The notes beneath the pieces were generated by a model. It did not search any database. It was not told where the DNA came from and saw nothing but the letters and a program-made list of their open reading frames with translations. From positions 1,994,501-2,058,500 of the forward strand of contig NZ_CP042466.1 of NCBI RefSeq assembly GCF_008330225.1: a stretch of 64,000 bases of DNA, read 5' to 3'. The DNA is from Geobacter sp. FeAm09 (GTDB lineage: Bacteria; Desulfobacterota; Desulfuromonadia; Geobacterales; Pseudopelobacteraceae). Position 1 is the first letter of the stretch. Each line of letters starts with the position of its first letter. Below are positions 8,193-16,158 of the stretch, in pieces. The position numbers and the translations under genes were made by a program.

Positions 8193-8412
8193 CCTCATTA
8201 TCGATCTGATCATGTTTTTTCCAAAACGATAACACCCCCATAGCCGCCCCACCAAAAAACCCAACAAAAACCAGTGCGTTACACTTTTCAATTATGGCAT
8301 ATTCGCTGCATACCCTTCTTTTTTGCTGCATCACACGACATGCCGACAAGCACATGCGTTCACACCATTCTCTCCGATAAACGACACATCATCTCACAGG
8401 AGGCAGGGTGCC

Positions 8413-9381
8413 ATGTTCCGACTTCCCAAAGGCAGACCCCTGTATGAAAACATGGGGCTGAGCGGACTTCGTCTCCCCGACATCACCGCCAAGCTAAGCT
8501 TTGCTAAATTCACCGGGTACGCGCACTTCGTGTTTTCGTCTGCATACGTCATACTGGTCTTCGAATCAGGCAAACTGGTCAGCCTGATGACCAAGGAAGG
8601 CGAAAACCCTCCCCAAAAAAGCGGCTTCGAAGCCATGGTCGATCTGGCACGCCTGATCACATCCGCCGAGCACGGCACCATAAGCGTCTACCAACTCTCC
8701 ACGGACCTGACCATGTGCATTCAGGCCTTGCTCCAGGGCAAAGCGCTTTACCGTTCCCAAGAGTTGGCACTGGTTGACATCAAGACACTCCTGGCCCGCA
8801 TCAAGGACAACCGGATGAACGGCTGCCTGCGGATCTACACGAACGAACGCCTGGCGATGATTTTTTACAAGGATGGGAACCCGCTCGGTTTTTTCAATGA
8901 CGGTTCCGAAACCATTGAAACGACGCCCGGAGACTCGCAGCATATAGCCAAACTCCCGGGCGCCAAGCTGGACCTCTTTACCACGGTCAACCCCGATGAA
9001 TTGATGGCCCTGAACCTGCTGGAGATCATCGATGTCGGTCAGATATGGGAGGCAGCGCAAAATAGCCGCAAGGCTGCCATGCACAAACTGTCCAAGGAGC
9101 AGGAAGGACGCCAGCGGTTGGTACGGGAGGATCGGTTGAGCGCTCTCGAAGAAAGCGTCACCGCCGTTTGCGTTGATTATCTCGGCGACATGGGCAACAA
9201 AATCCTGGAAAAGGAGTTGCAGGCCGCCGGCGGGAATACCTGTTTGAGAAGCGTCGAGGAAGCCGCGCAGCTTATCACGGCCCTGGAACGGGGTGCCAAG
9301 CTTTTGATGGTTGGTCAGCCACGCATCAACAAAATGAAAGAATCGATCTCCAGCGTCATAGAACAGGCTGGGATTGTCTGA
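8413..9381 (+). CDS. Uncharacterised cytoplasmic protein with two DUF4388-like repeats
   Basis: A 322-residue protein that I cannot assign with certainty. Two similar segments, LPDITAKLSFAKFTGYAHF followed by VILVFESGKLVSL, and IKTLLARIKDNRMNGCLRI followed by AMIFYKDGNPLGFF, have the alternation typical of DUF4388/PATAN domains, which are common in deltaproteobacterial regulators. The C-terminal 110 residues are helical and charged. There is no signal peptide or membrane segment. The ATG at 8413 has a strong AGGAGG. It is the first gene of a three-gene operon with a seven-helix membrane protein and a monoheme cytochrome, so a regulatory or assembly role in an electron-transfer or redox-sensing system is an inference. 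Confidence 0.65.
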   Translation: MFRLPKGRPLYENMGLSGLRLPDITAKLSFAKFTGYAHFVFSSAYVILVFESGKLVSLMTKEGENPPQKSGFEAMVDLARLITSAEHGTISVYQLSTDLTMCIQALLQGKALYRSQELALVDIKTLLARIKDNRMNGCLRIYTNERLAMIFYKDGNPLGFFNDGSETIETTPGDSQHIAKLPGAKLDLFTTVNPDELMALNLLEIIDVGQIWEAAQNSRKAAMHKLSKEQEGRQRLVREDRLSALEESVTAVCVDYLGDMGNKILEKELQAAGGNTCLRSVEEAAQLITALERGAKLLMVGQPRINKMKESISSVIEQAGIV

Positions 9382-9403
9382 GAATACAGGGAGGGAGCAC
9401 TTC

Positions 9404-10174
9404 ATGAGTACGAGTATTTTCAATCAGATGTTTCTGATTTTCGACCCACTCGAAATCATCCAGATGTGCTGCTGGTTGATCGCCGGGATCGTCAGTCTGT
9501 ACTTCAGCATCGGCAATGCACGCCTCTGGACCAGCATCTCCTTTGGTTTCTTCCTGCTCCTGATCGGCCAAACCTACCTGATTGACCCACTGGTCAAGTA
9601 TCACGTTGTCATAACCATGCACCACGTTTGCAGCATTCTCTCCATCATGCTCATCTCGCATGGTTTTTTTGAATATTATATCTTCTGCCGCACCCTGGAG
9701 ATCTCCGGAACGAAACGAACCATCTATTTCGCTACGGCCGGCGTCCTGGTTTTCTTTTGGCTCTTTCTGTCGGTCAACCCCAACCCGAGTCCCAATGCCG
9801 TCAGAAACTATCAGATCATCGCCAACGCCACCTGGACGATTCTCTGCATAGCCAATATCTTCCTCTGTCGCAAAATCTACCAATCACTCGGCAGTTCACC
9901 GATCGGCAAGGGTTTTTTCGGTTTTGCCGCAGCTTTTTTCCTGATCTTCATCTGGAAAGGCGCCTTTCTCTATCGGGAGATCTATCAGTGGGACCGGTTG
10001 GGGCAGGACATTTACTACATTTCCGGGCAATACCTTGATATCGAAGGTTATACCGGCATCGTGGAAGCCACCTATCAGATCGTCAACATAGCGGGCATAC
10101 TCGCCAGCATTACCGTCGTCGGCACGCACATCTATCTCTTGCGGCTCCTGAAATTCTCTGGAGGTGAAGCATGA
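9404..10174 (+). CDS. Uncharacterised membrane protein with about seven helices
   Basis: A 256-residue integral membrane protein with about seven hydrophobic segments, for example near residues 15-35, 40-58, 68-88, 105-125, 140-155, 170-190 and 230-250. The hydrophilic loop before the last helix contains WDRLGQDIYYISGQYLDIEGY. A His pair in the third segment (ITMHHVCSI) and a later His (LISHGFFEYY) could bind heme, but this is not established. The ATG at 9404 is preceded by AGGGAG. Its last codons overlap the start of the cytochrome gene (ATGA at 10171-10174), so the two are translated together and probably work together. No family was recognised. Confidence 0.65.
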   Translation: MSTSIFNQMFLIFDPLEIIQMCCWLIAGIVSLYFSIGNARLWTSISFGFFLLLIGQTYLIDPLVKYHVVITMHHVCSILSIMLISHGFFEYYIFCRTLEISGTKRTIYFATAGVLVFFWLFLSVNPNPSPNAVRNYQIIANATWTILCIANIFLCRKIYQSLGSSPIGKGFFGFAAAFFLIFIWKGAFLYREIYQWDRLGQDIYYISGQYLDIEGYTGIVEATYQIVNIAGILASITVVGTHIYLLRLLKFSGGEA

Positions 10175-10542
10175 AAACCTTCATAACCGTCATAGCATGC
10201 CTTCTGTGGGTTTCCGTTGCAGCGCCTTCCCATGCCCGCAACATCAAGACCGTCGGTTCCGGGCCCACCATCAATTTCGATCCGGCCATGATCCCCCTGG
10301 AACACCAGGAAAGCTATCAAATCATGGGCAAAAAGTGCACAACCTGCCATGGTATGGACAGAATCGTCCTCACGATTCTGACCGGAAAGGCGCAGGTCAC
10401 CAAACAGCCCTTTGACCGGGAACAGGCGGCAGGATACGGCATACGCCTGATACGCATGCACAATACCGGCTTGAAAAAAGAAGAAATCCGTGACGTAATC
10501 AGGATGTTGCAGTGGCTGATCGATGAAAAGAACAAACACTGA
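10171..10542 (+). CDS. Periplasmic monoheme c-type cytochrome
   Basis: A 123-residue protein with a signal peptide (MKTFITVIACLLWVSVAAPSHA) and one heme-binding CxxCH motif, KKCTTCHGMDRI, near residue 55. A possible distal Met ligand lies about 44 residues later in IRLIRMHNTGL. The size and the C-terminal helix (IRDVIRMLQWLIDE) fit a small class I-type cytochrome c. Heme would be attached in the periplasm. It overlaps the upstream membrane-protein gene by 4 nt, which suggests that the cytochrome passes electrons to, or senses redox state for, that protein. A strong terminator follows. Confidence 0.8.
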   Translation: MKTFITVIACLLWVSVAAPSHARNIKTVGSGPTINFDPAMIPLEHQESYQIMGKKCTTCHGMDRIVLTILTGKAQVTKQPFDREQAAGYGIRLIRMHNTGLKKEEIRDVIRMLQWLIDEKNKH

Positions 10543-10563
10543 TCCATGATGGATTCAGGCTGC

Positions 10564-10600
10564 AGGGGTCTCTCGACGGTTTCGAGAGGCCCTTTTTTAT
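10564..10600 (+). terminator. Rho-independent terminator of the cytochrome operon
   Basis: A stem of GGGtCTCTCGA pairing with TCGAGAGgCCC is followed by TTTTTTATTT. It lies about 20 nt after the cytochrome stop codon and separates this operon from cca. Confidence 0.9.
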
Positions 10601-10669
10601 TTCCAGGAATAAGAGAAAAGGGGATATTATGCCATAATAACGAACCTGCTGGAGTGAGGCTACGCCCCA

Positions 10670-11875
10670 ATGGACACGATCATCAGAGCACTCGGAGAAT
10701 TGTTTCCCTCTCCCGACCACGGGGCCATCCGCCTGGTTGGCGGCAGCGTGCGGGACCACCTGCTGGGGCGGCAAGGTTCCGACATCGACCTGGCGACCAG
10801 TCTGGATGCAACGGAGCTGGCCGCCTGCGGCTTTCGACGCCTGGAACCCAGAAGCATCGCCCCCATTTGGTTCCGGCACGATCAGGCCGTCGGCTCCATC
10901 GAGGTGACACAACTGCCCGATCTGGACGCGGCCCTGGCCCAGGACCTGGCCCGCCGCGACTTTACCGTCAACGCCATGGCCCTGACCCTTGACGGTAAGC
11001 TCATCGACCCGCAGGGCGGCAGACGCGAGCTGGAACTGCGCCGGCTTGAAGCCTGTTCCCCCCACTCGTTCAGCGATGATCCGCTGCGCATATTTCGCGC
11101 CTTCCGCTTCGAGGCCGACGGGTGGACGCTGACGCCGGGAAGCGAGGCCCTGATCCGGGAGCGGGAGTGGCGGCGCCCCTTGGAGCTGCTGCCGGTGGAA
11201 CGTTTTTCCCGCGAGATGCTGAAAGCCTTGGGGGCCGCGCAGCCGGAGCGTTTTTTTGCGCGCATGCTCCACTTCAACGTCGGCCGCAACTACCTGCCGG
11301 AACTCTTTGCCATGCCCGCCATCCCGGCCGGGCCGGTGCAGCACCACCCCGAGGGAGACCTGTTCAGTCATGTCAGTCAGGTGCTGCAACGGGTGGCCGA
11401 ACGGACCGGTGCCCCCCTGGCCCGCTTCTGCGCTTTTTTTCACGACATCGGCAAGCTGGCCACCGACCCGGCGCTCTATCCCGGGCACCACGGCCACGAA
11501 GACGCAGGTTTCGATATGGCCCGCAGCCTGGGCGAACGCCTGCGGCTGCCGTCAGGCTACCGCACCGCCCTGGCCTGGACCAGCAGGCTCCACGGCCTGC
11601 TCAACCGGTGGGACGAACTGCGGGACTCGACCCGTCTGAAGACGACACAGCAGGCCCAAAAGGCGGGGATCGGGGAGATCCTGCCCCTGGTGGCGGCGGC
11701 GGACAAGCCGGATGGCGAGTTTGTGTTGGAAGAGTGGCAACGGACCGTTCGGGTCGCCACCATGACCACCGTGGAGTTGGGGATCGACAACGCCCGGCTG
11801 GAGGGGATGGCGCCGGAAAAACGGCCGGATTTTATTCTGCAGAAAAGGGTCGAAATACTGCGGAGAGGAGGGTAA
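10670..11875 (+). CDS. cca: CCA tRNA nucleotidyltransferase / poly(A) polymerase family with HD domain
   Basis: Adds or repairs the CCA end of tRNA. Near the N terminus, IRLVGGSVRDHLLGRQGSDIDLA is the class II nucleotidyltransferase signature (GGxVRD and DxD), followed by RRDFTVNAMALTLDG and DPLRIFRAFRFEA, the nucleotide-selecting and RNA-binding elements. An HD hydrolase domain follows (HHPEGDLFSHVSQVL, FFHDIGK), as in the E. coli-type enzymes with phosphatase activity. The 401-residue length is normal. A poly(A) polymerase of the same family cannot be excluded because some deltaproteobacteria carry several paralogues. It is a single-gene unit between a terminator and the hairpin repeat at 11912-11967. 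Confidence 0.87.
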   Translation: MDTIIRALGELFPSPDHGAIRLVGGSVRDHLLGRQGSDIDLATSLDATELAACGFRRLEPRSIAPIWFRHDQAVGSIEVTQLPDLDAALAQDLARRDFTVNAMALTLDGKLIDPQGGRRELELRRLEACSPHSFSDDPLRIFRAFRFEADGWTLTPGSEALIREREWRRPLELLPVERFSREMLKALGAAQPERFFARMLHFNVGRNYLPELFAMPAIPAGPVQHHPEGDLFSHVSQVLQRVAERTGAPLARFCAFFHDIGKLATDPALYPGHHGHEDAGFDMARSLGERLRLPSGYRTALAWTSRLHGLLNRWDELRDSTRLKTTQQAQKAGIGEILPLVAAADKPDGEFVLEEWQRTVRVATMTTVELGIDNARLEGMAPEKRPDFILQKRVEILRRGG

Positions 11876-11911
11876 ACCAAAGGCCGTTTCTCGTATTCTC
11901 CGCGCCTTTGC

Positions 11912-11967
11912 GAGCTTGAGCGAACGACAGTGAGCGGGTGAGAGAACCGTTTGGTTCGAGTCTCACC
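11912..11967. repeat. GAGCTTGAGCGAAC repeat with hairpin, copy 1
   Basis: The 14 bases GAGCTTGAGCGAAC, then GAGCGGGTGAGAGA and CCGTT, match the reverse complement of 45041-45080 almost base for base except for a 6-base core. The 3' half folds as GGTGAGA-GAACC-GTTT-GGTTC-GAG-TCTCACC (11937-11967). It lies between the convergent cca and ABC permease genes, so it could also serve as a transcription end. Confidence 0.7.
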
Positions 11968-11995
11968 GGCTCCGCGGCACATGCTTTTTCCAGGT

Positions 11996-12751
11996 TCATT
12001 CCGACATCTTCAGCCGGAAGATCCACACCGCCGCCGCAAAGACGCACACCGCCGTAATCGCCACCTGGAGCGCGGAGACCACGGGAAAGCCGCCGCTGAC
12101 CAAGGCCTGGCGGGCTCCTTCGAACAGGGCCGTGGTGGGCAGCGCCCTGACCCAGGGAACGATGGTGGCCGGATAGGAGGAGAGCGGGAAAAAGAGGCCG
12201 GACATGAAGATCAGCGGCATGATGAAGACCGCCTCGACCTTGCCGATGGTTTCGGGCTTGTCCATGACCGTGCCGCAGATCACGCCGGCGCAGGAGAACA
12301 GGGCCGAACCGGGTATCAGAAAGGCCAGGTACGCCAACAGGTGAAGCGGCGAGAAGCGGAACGGGGTGATGGCGAAGATCACAAGCCCCACGGCCAGCCC
12401 CTTGACCAGGCCGTGGGAGAAGCCGGACATGATCTTGGCGATCACGATCTCCGGGACCGCGATGGGGGTGACCCGGTAGGATTCGATGGTGAACTGTACC
12501 TTGCGATGGAACCAGAGGCTCCAGGTACTCTCGCTGTAGGCGGCGTTGACCGCGGTCATGGTGATCAGCCCCGGCGCGATGAACAGGCTGTAGGGCACGC
12601 CGTCCACCAGACCGATGTACCCCTTCATGCCGATGCCGAACGCCAGGTAGATGGTGAGCGGATAGGCCACCACCGCCACCATCTCGGAAAGGATGCTGCG
12701 GCGCAGGACCAGCATGTCGCGCCGCCAGATGGCAAAGGCCCCTTTGAACAC
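11996..12751 (-). CDS. ABC-2 type transporter permease
   Basis: A 251-residue permease with six hydrophobic segments. It starts with a charged stretch (VFKGAFAIWRRDMLVLRRS) followed by MVAVVAYPLTIYLAFGIGM. The segment PLIFMSGLFFPLSSYPATI matches the conserved region of ABC-2 (DrrB/NodJ-type) permeases. The GTG start at 12751 overlaps the stop codon of the ATPase gene by one base (TAGTG) and has AGGGAG upstream. Earlier in-frame starts would lie inside the ATPase gene and give a non-membrane extension. With the ATPase it forms a small exporter, and the substrate is unknown. Neighbouring UbiD and hydrolase genes hint at lipid or quinone-related metabolism. Confidence 0.9.
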   Translation of the reverse strand: MFKGAFAIWRRDMLVLRRSILSEMVAVVAYPLTIYLAFGIGMKGYIGLVDGVPYSLFIAPGLITMTAVNAAYSESTWSLWFHRKVQFTIESYRVTPIAVPEIVIAKIMSGFSHGLVKGLAVGLVIFAITPFRFSPLHLLAYLAFLIPGSALFSCAGVICGTVMDKPETIGKVEAVFIMPLIFMSGLFFPLSSYPATIVPWVRALPTTALFEGARQALVSGGFPVVSALQVAITAVCVFAAAVWIFRLKMSE

Positions 12752-13677
12752 TACTCCCTCACCTTTCCGCCGGTCAGGCTGATGAAAACATCCTCCAGGC
12801 TCCGTTCCCGCAGGGCGATGCGCCGCACCGGGGCACCGTTCAGGGCGGTAACCACCTCGGAGAGGCATTCCCAGCTATTAAGCCCCACGCAGACCGTGCG
12901 CCCGCTCACCTCGATCTCCCGCACACAGGCCATTGCCCTGAGAATGGCCCCGTACCGCCCGGCGTCTTCCCCGAATTCTATCAGGTAGAAGGTTCCTCCG
13001 GCCAGACGGTCCTTCAACTCCTGGGTGCTGCCCAGGGCGATCAGTTTGCCGTGATCCATGATGGCGATCCGGTCGCACAGTTGTTCAGCCTCTTCCAGGT
13101 AGTGGGTGGTCAGAAAGATGGTCATGCTGCCGGCGATGGATTTGACATAGTCCCACACCGCCCGCCGCGACTGGGGGTCGAGCCCGGTGGTCGGTTCGTC
13201 CAGAAACAGCACCCGCGGCTCGTGCAGGAGCGCTCGGGTCACCACCAGCCGGCGCTGCATGCCGCCCGAGTAGGTATCGGGAAAATCCTTCTGCCGGGCA
13301 GCCAGCCCCATCAGCTCCAGCAGTTCGTCGATCCGTTTCCGGTAGTGCCGCGGTTCCATACCGTGCAGCCGGGCGTGCAGTTCCAGGTTTTCCCGCGCCG
13401 TCAGGTAACGGTCCAGGCTGTTTTCCTGGGATACCACCCCGATCAGACGGCGGATTTCACGGCCGCTCGTGCGGGTGTCCAGCCCCTCGACAAAGGCCTC
13501 CCCCGAGGTCTGGCGCATCAAGGTCGTCAGGACGCGGATCAGGGTGGTTTTGCCGGCACCGTTCGGCCCCAGCAGGCCGAAGATCCCCCCTTGGGCCACC
13601 TCCAGGTCGAAGCTGTCCAGGGCGGTCAGATCGCCGTAACGTTTGGTGAGGCTATGGGTGGTTATGGCTGCGGGCAT
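12751..13677 (-). CDS. ABC transporter ATP-binding protein (DrrA-like)
   Basis: A 308-residue ATPase with Walker A GLLGPNGAGKTTLIR (residues about 35-47), a Q-loop in GVVSQENSLDR, the signature TYSGGMQRRLVVTRALL and Walker B RVLFLDEPTTGLDP with the H-loop in FLTTHYLEEAE. The C-terminal 90-residue extension ending in RERSLEDVFISLTGGK is typical of the daunorubicin-resistance type that pairs with an ABC-2 permease. It is fourth in a minus-strand run (TPR protein, UbiD, hydrolase, ATPase, permease) and overlaps the permease start by one base. Confidence 0.92.
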   Translation of the reverse strand: MPAAITTHSLTKRYGDLTALDSFDLEVAQGGIFGLLGPNGAGKTTLIRVLTTLMRQTSGEAFVEGLDTRTSGREIRRLIGVVSQENSLDRYLTARENLELHARLHGMEPRHYRKRIDELLELMGLAARQKDFPDTYSGGMQRRLVVTRALLHEPRVLFLDEPTTGLDPQSRRAVWDYVKSIAGSMTIFLTTHYLEEAEQLCDRIAIMDHGKLIALGSTQELKDRLAGGTFYLIEFGEDAGRYGAILRAMACVREIEVSGRTVCVGLNSWECLSEVVTALNGAPVRRIALRERSLEDVFISLTGGKVRE

Positions 13678-13687
13678 AATGATGGCC

Positions 13688-14275
13688 TTATATCAGGGGA
13701 AACGTGCCGGTGAGGCACCACTGTTCAACCGCGGGCCAGGGGCCATAGCCCGCCGCCTCGTTGATGTGTCCGGCTTCCGGGGCAATGGTGACCGTCTCCA
13801 CACCCAGGGGCCGGCCATAGAATTGGGCGGCCTGTTCCGGACAGCAGGGGTCGTTGTCGGTGCATACCAGCAGAATCTCCCGGGCCGACCGTTTGAGGGG
13901 CGCGTTGTCCAGGGGGGGCGGAAAAAAACTCGCAACCTCCGGCACGCAGAGCGCCGGGCCCGGCGGCGCCACCAGAAGCAGACGGTCCACCGGCGCTGCG
14001 GCCGAGGCCGCGGCATGGTGCAGCCAGAGCAGCACCGCCAGGGAGTGGCAAACCACCACCCGCTCGTCCCTGCCGTCGAGCGCCGCCAGTTCCGTATGCA
14101 GCGTTGCCAGCCATTCATCCAGCCGCGGGGTGTGGAAGTCGGGCAGCACCGGATAACGGACCTGTTCTCCGGCGTCCCTCAACCGGTTCGCCAGCCAGGT
14201 TTGCCAATGATTCCGGCCTGAACCATGCCAGCCGTGGACAATGAGATACCCCCTCGTTACGTTCCCTGTACCCAT
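13688..14275 (-). CDS. RBBP9/YdeN-family serine hydrolase
   Basis: A 195-residue alpha/beta hydrolase. The order of motifs fits the small RBBP9/YdeN group: GYLIVHGWHGSGRNHWQTW at the N terminus, the nucleophile in VVCHSLAVLLWLHH (a CHSLA elbow), the acid in LLVCTDNDPCCP, and the histidine in APEAGHINEAAGYG. It has no signal peptide and is probably cytoplasmic. Its substrate is unknown. The gene lies 10 bp upstream of the ABC ATPase gene and about 30 bp after the UbiD gene, so the three are very likely co-transcribed. A GAGG stands at the right distance from the ATG. Confidence 0.85.
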   Translation of the reverse strand: MGTGNVTRGYLIVHGWHGSGRNHWQTWLANRLRDAGEQVRYPVLPDFHTPRLDEWLATLHTELAALDGRDERVVVCHSLAVLLWLHHAAASAAAPVDRLLLVAPPGPALCVPEVASFFPPPLDNAPLKRSAREILLVCTDNDPCCPEQAAQFYGRPLGVETVTIAPEAGHINEAAGYGPWPAVEQWCLTGTFPLI

Positions 14276-14305
14276 GAAACCTCGCTGTATGTCAAAGTTG
14301 GCATA

Positions 14306-16147
14306 TCAAAACAAACCCTTTAACGGCCCGTTGTTGGCCGCCAGTTCTTCAATCTTTCGTTCAACTTCAGGATCGTCCTCCAGCACCGGAGCGTGGAACG
14401 GCTTGGTCCGGGCGTCGATCACCAGCGATCCGCTGCATCCCCAGTGTTTCGCCCGCAGCGCAGCGCCGATGCCGTAGATGTCCGTGGCCGGGTTGGAGCG
14501 GGTAAAGGTCACCCAGAGGAAATTGTTGAGGGTTGCCGCCGCGAAGGAGCTGTCGTCGCAGATCACGATCAGGGGGAACCCGTCGAAACAGGCCCGCTCA
14601 CCGTAAAAACGGCAGAACTCCTCGACGACAGGGTCGCTTTCCCCCCTCCCCTGCCCCGACCGTGGTCCCCCCACTGCCAGGACACCGGGCAGGCACACTG
14701 CGGCGGGGCCGAAACCGGACGGCAGTTCCAGGCCGGGCGGCACCTCGGCTGCCAAGGCGCGCCGCTTCGGTCCGGCGGCGGCGACCACCACCTTGGACCC
14801 TTCGTTCAGGCCGTTGCCGCTGTAATCCAGGGTATCGATGGTGGTGGCGGTCTGGAAGTGCAGATCGCTACGCCAATCGGCCCGCTCCAGCACATGGCGG
14901 AAAAAGGCGGCTACGTCGTGGGTATGGAGGCCGGGGGTATCTTCATGGGCTGCGATGAACAGGTATTTGGCCAGGGAAAGCTGCCCCTGGCCGAGGATAG
15001 CATTGGCGATGGTCAGAAGTTCCTGGGGCCGGCGCTCCGGGGCATAGGGGACGTACCGTTCGCTGGCCACGGCCAAAAGAAGCGGATGCACGCCGGCGGC
15101 GTCAACGGCGTGCACCTCTTGCACACCGTTGACCACGGAGGGTATCAGGGGACCGGTCAATTCGTGGATAAAGGCGCCGAAGCTGGTGTCCTCCTGGGGG
15201 GGCCGCCCCACGGTGGTGAAGGGCCAGATGGCGTCACGGCGGTGATAGACCGCCTCAACCTGGATAAAGGGAAAATCGTGGGCCAGACTGTAGTAGCCGA
15301 GATGGTCGCCAAAGGGGCCCTCCGGCAGGGTCTTTCCGGGGTCCACCACGCCGCAGATGCAGAAATCGGCCTCGGCCGAGACCGGCAGGTGCCCCGGCAG
15401 CGGGGTCATGGGGATGCGATGCCCCCCCAGAAGCCCGGCAAAGGAAAGTTCCGGCATCCCCTCCGGCAACGGCATGACCGCCGCCACGGTCATGGCGGGG
15501 GCTCCCCCCACAAAGACGTTCACCCGCAGCAGGTCGCCCCGTTCGATGGCCGCGGCGTGGTGCGCCCCGATGCCCCGCTGGATCTGGTAGTGCAGGCCGG
15601 CCTGCCGGTCCGGGACATAGCTGTTGCCGGAGACCTGCACCCGGTACATCCCCAGGTTGGACGCGCCGAAGCCCGGTTTGGCCGGATTTTCGGTGTAGAC
15701 CTGCGGCAGGGTGATGAAGGCCCCGCCATCGTTGGGCCAGGATACGACCTGGGGCAGCCGGGACAGGGTGGTGCGGCATTCCAGCACCGGCGCCCGGGAG
15801 ACGGTCTTGGGCAGGAGCCGGTATGCGGCAAAGGGGGTTTTCAGGGCATCCAGGGGATGCTTGATCAGGGAAAACGGGTTGATCTTGGCGTCAACAAGGC
15901 GACGGATGCCGGCCAGGCTGTCGCGGAAGATGAAGCGGGTACGCTCCAGAGTCCCGAACAGGTTGCCCAGCAGGGGGAAATCACAGTTGAGCGGGTTGGT
16001 GAAGAGCAGCGCCGGCCCGCCGGCCTGGTAGACGCGTCGTTGGACCGCCCCGATTTCGAGGCGCGGGTCGAGTGGCACCTCGATGCGCAGCAGCATGCCG
16101 CGGCGTTCCAGGTCGGTGACGCATTCCTGCAGATTACGGTATCCCAT
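14306..16147 (-). CDS. UbiD-family decarboxylase (menaquinone-type, long form)
   Basis: A 613-residue protein of the UbiD family, which removes a carboxyl group from aromatic or unsaturated acids with prenylated FMN. The family pattern is clear: GMYRVQVSGNSYVPDRQAGLHYQIQRGIGAHH, PEGPFGDHLGYYS (the conserved Glu-His region) and HLPVSAEADFCICG. The length is greater than E. coli UbiD (about 500) and fits the long form linked to futalosine-type menaquinone synthesis in this group of bacteria. This function is inferred, since no mqn gene lies in the window. A UbiX partner that makes the cofactor is also not present here. It is second in the minus-strand operon, after the TPR protein. Confidence 0.85.
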   Translation of the reverse strand: MGYRNLQECVTDLERRGMLLRIEVPLDPRLEIGAVQRRVYQAGGPALLFTNPLNCDFPLLGNLFGTLERTRFIFRDSLAGIRRLVDAKINPFSLIKHPLDALKTPFAAYRLLPKTVSRAPVLECRTTLSRLPQVVSWPNDGGAFITLPQVYTENPAKPGFGASNLGMYRVQVSGNSYVPDRQAGLHYQIQRGIGAHHAAAIERGDLLRVNVFVGGAPAMTVAAVMPLPEGMPELSFAGLLGGHRIPMTPLPGHLPVSAEADFCICGVVDPGKTLPEGPFGDHLGYYSLAHDFPFIQVEAVYHRRDAIWPFTTVGRPPQEDTSFGAFIHELTGPLIPSVVNGVQEVHAVDAAGVHPLLLAVASERYVPYAPERRPQELLTIANAILGQGQLSLAKYLFIAAHEDTPGLHTHDVAAFFRHVLERADWRSDLHFQTATTIDTLDYSGNGLNEGSKVVVAAAGPKRRALAAEVPPGLELPSGFGPAAVCLPGVLAVGGPRSGQGRGESDPVVEEFCRFYGERACFDGFPLIVICDDSSFAAATLNNFLWVTFTRSNPATDIYGIGAALRAKHWGCSGSLVIDARTKPFHAPVLEDDPEVERKIEELAANNGPLKGLF

Positions 16148-16158
16148 CGGCCACCCGC

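Noticed and set aside
8193-8412. GEMM-type (cyclic dinucleotide) riboswitch before the cytochrome operon, as known upstream of cytochrome genes in Geobacter
   Set aside because: The conserved core sequences of that riboswitch were not found. Only an A/T-rich leader without a convincing structure is present.
11944-11967. GGTTCGAGTC followed by TCACC, which looks like the T arm of a tRNA
   Set aside because: The flanking bases do not form a T stem or an acceptor stem. The same sequence pairs better as a hairpin of the repeat module.
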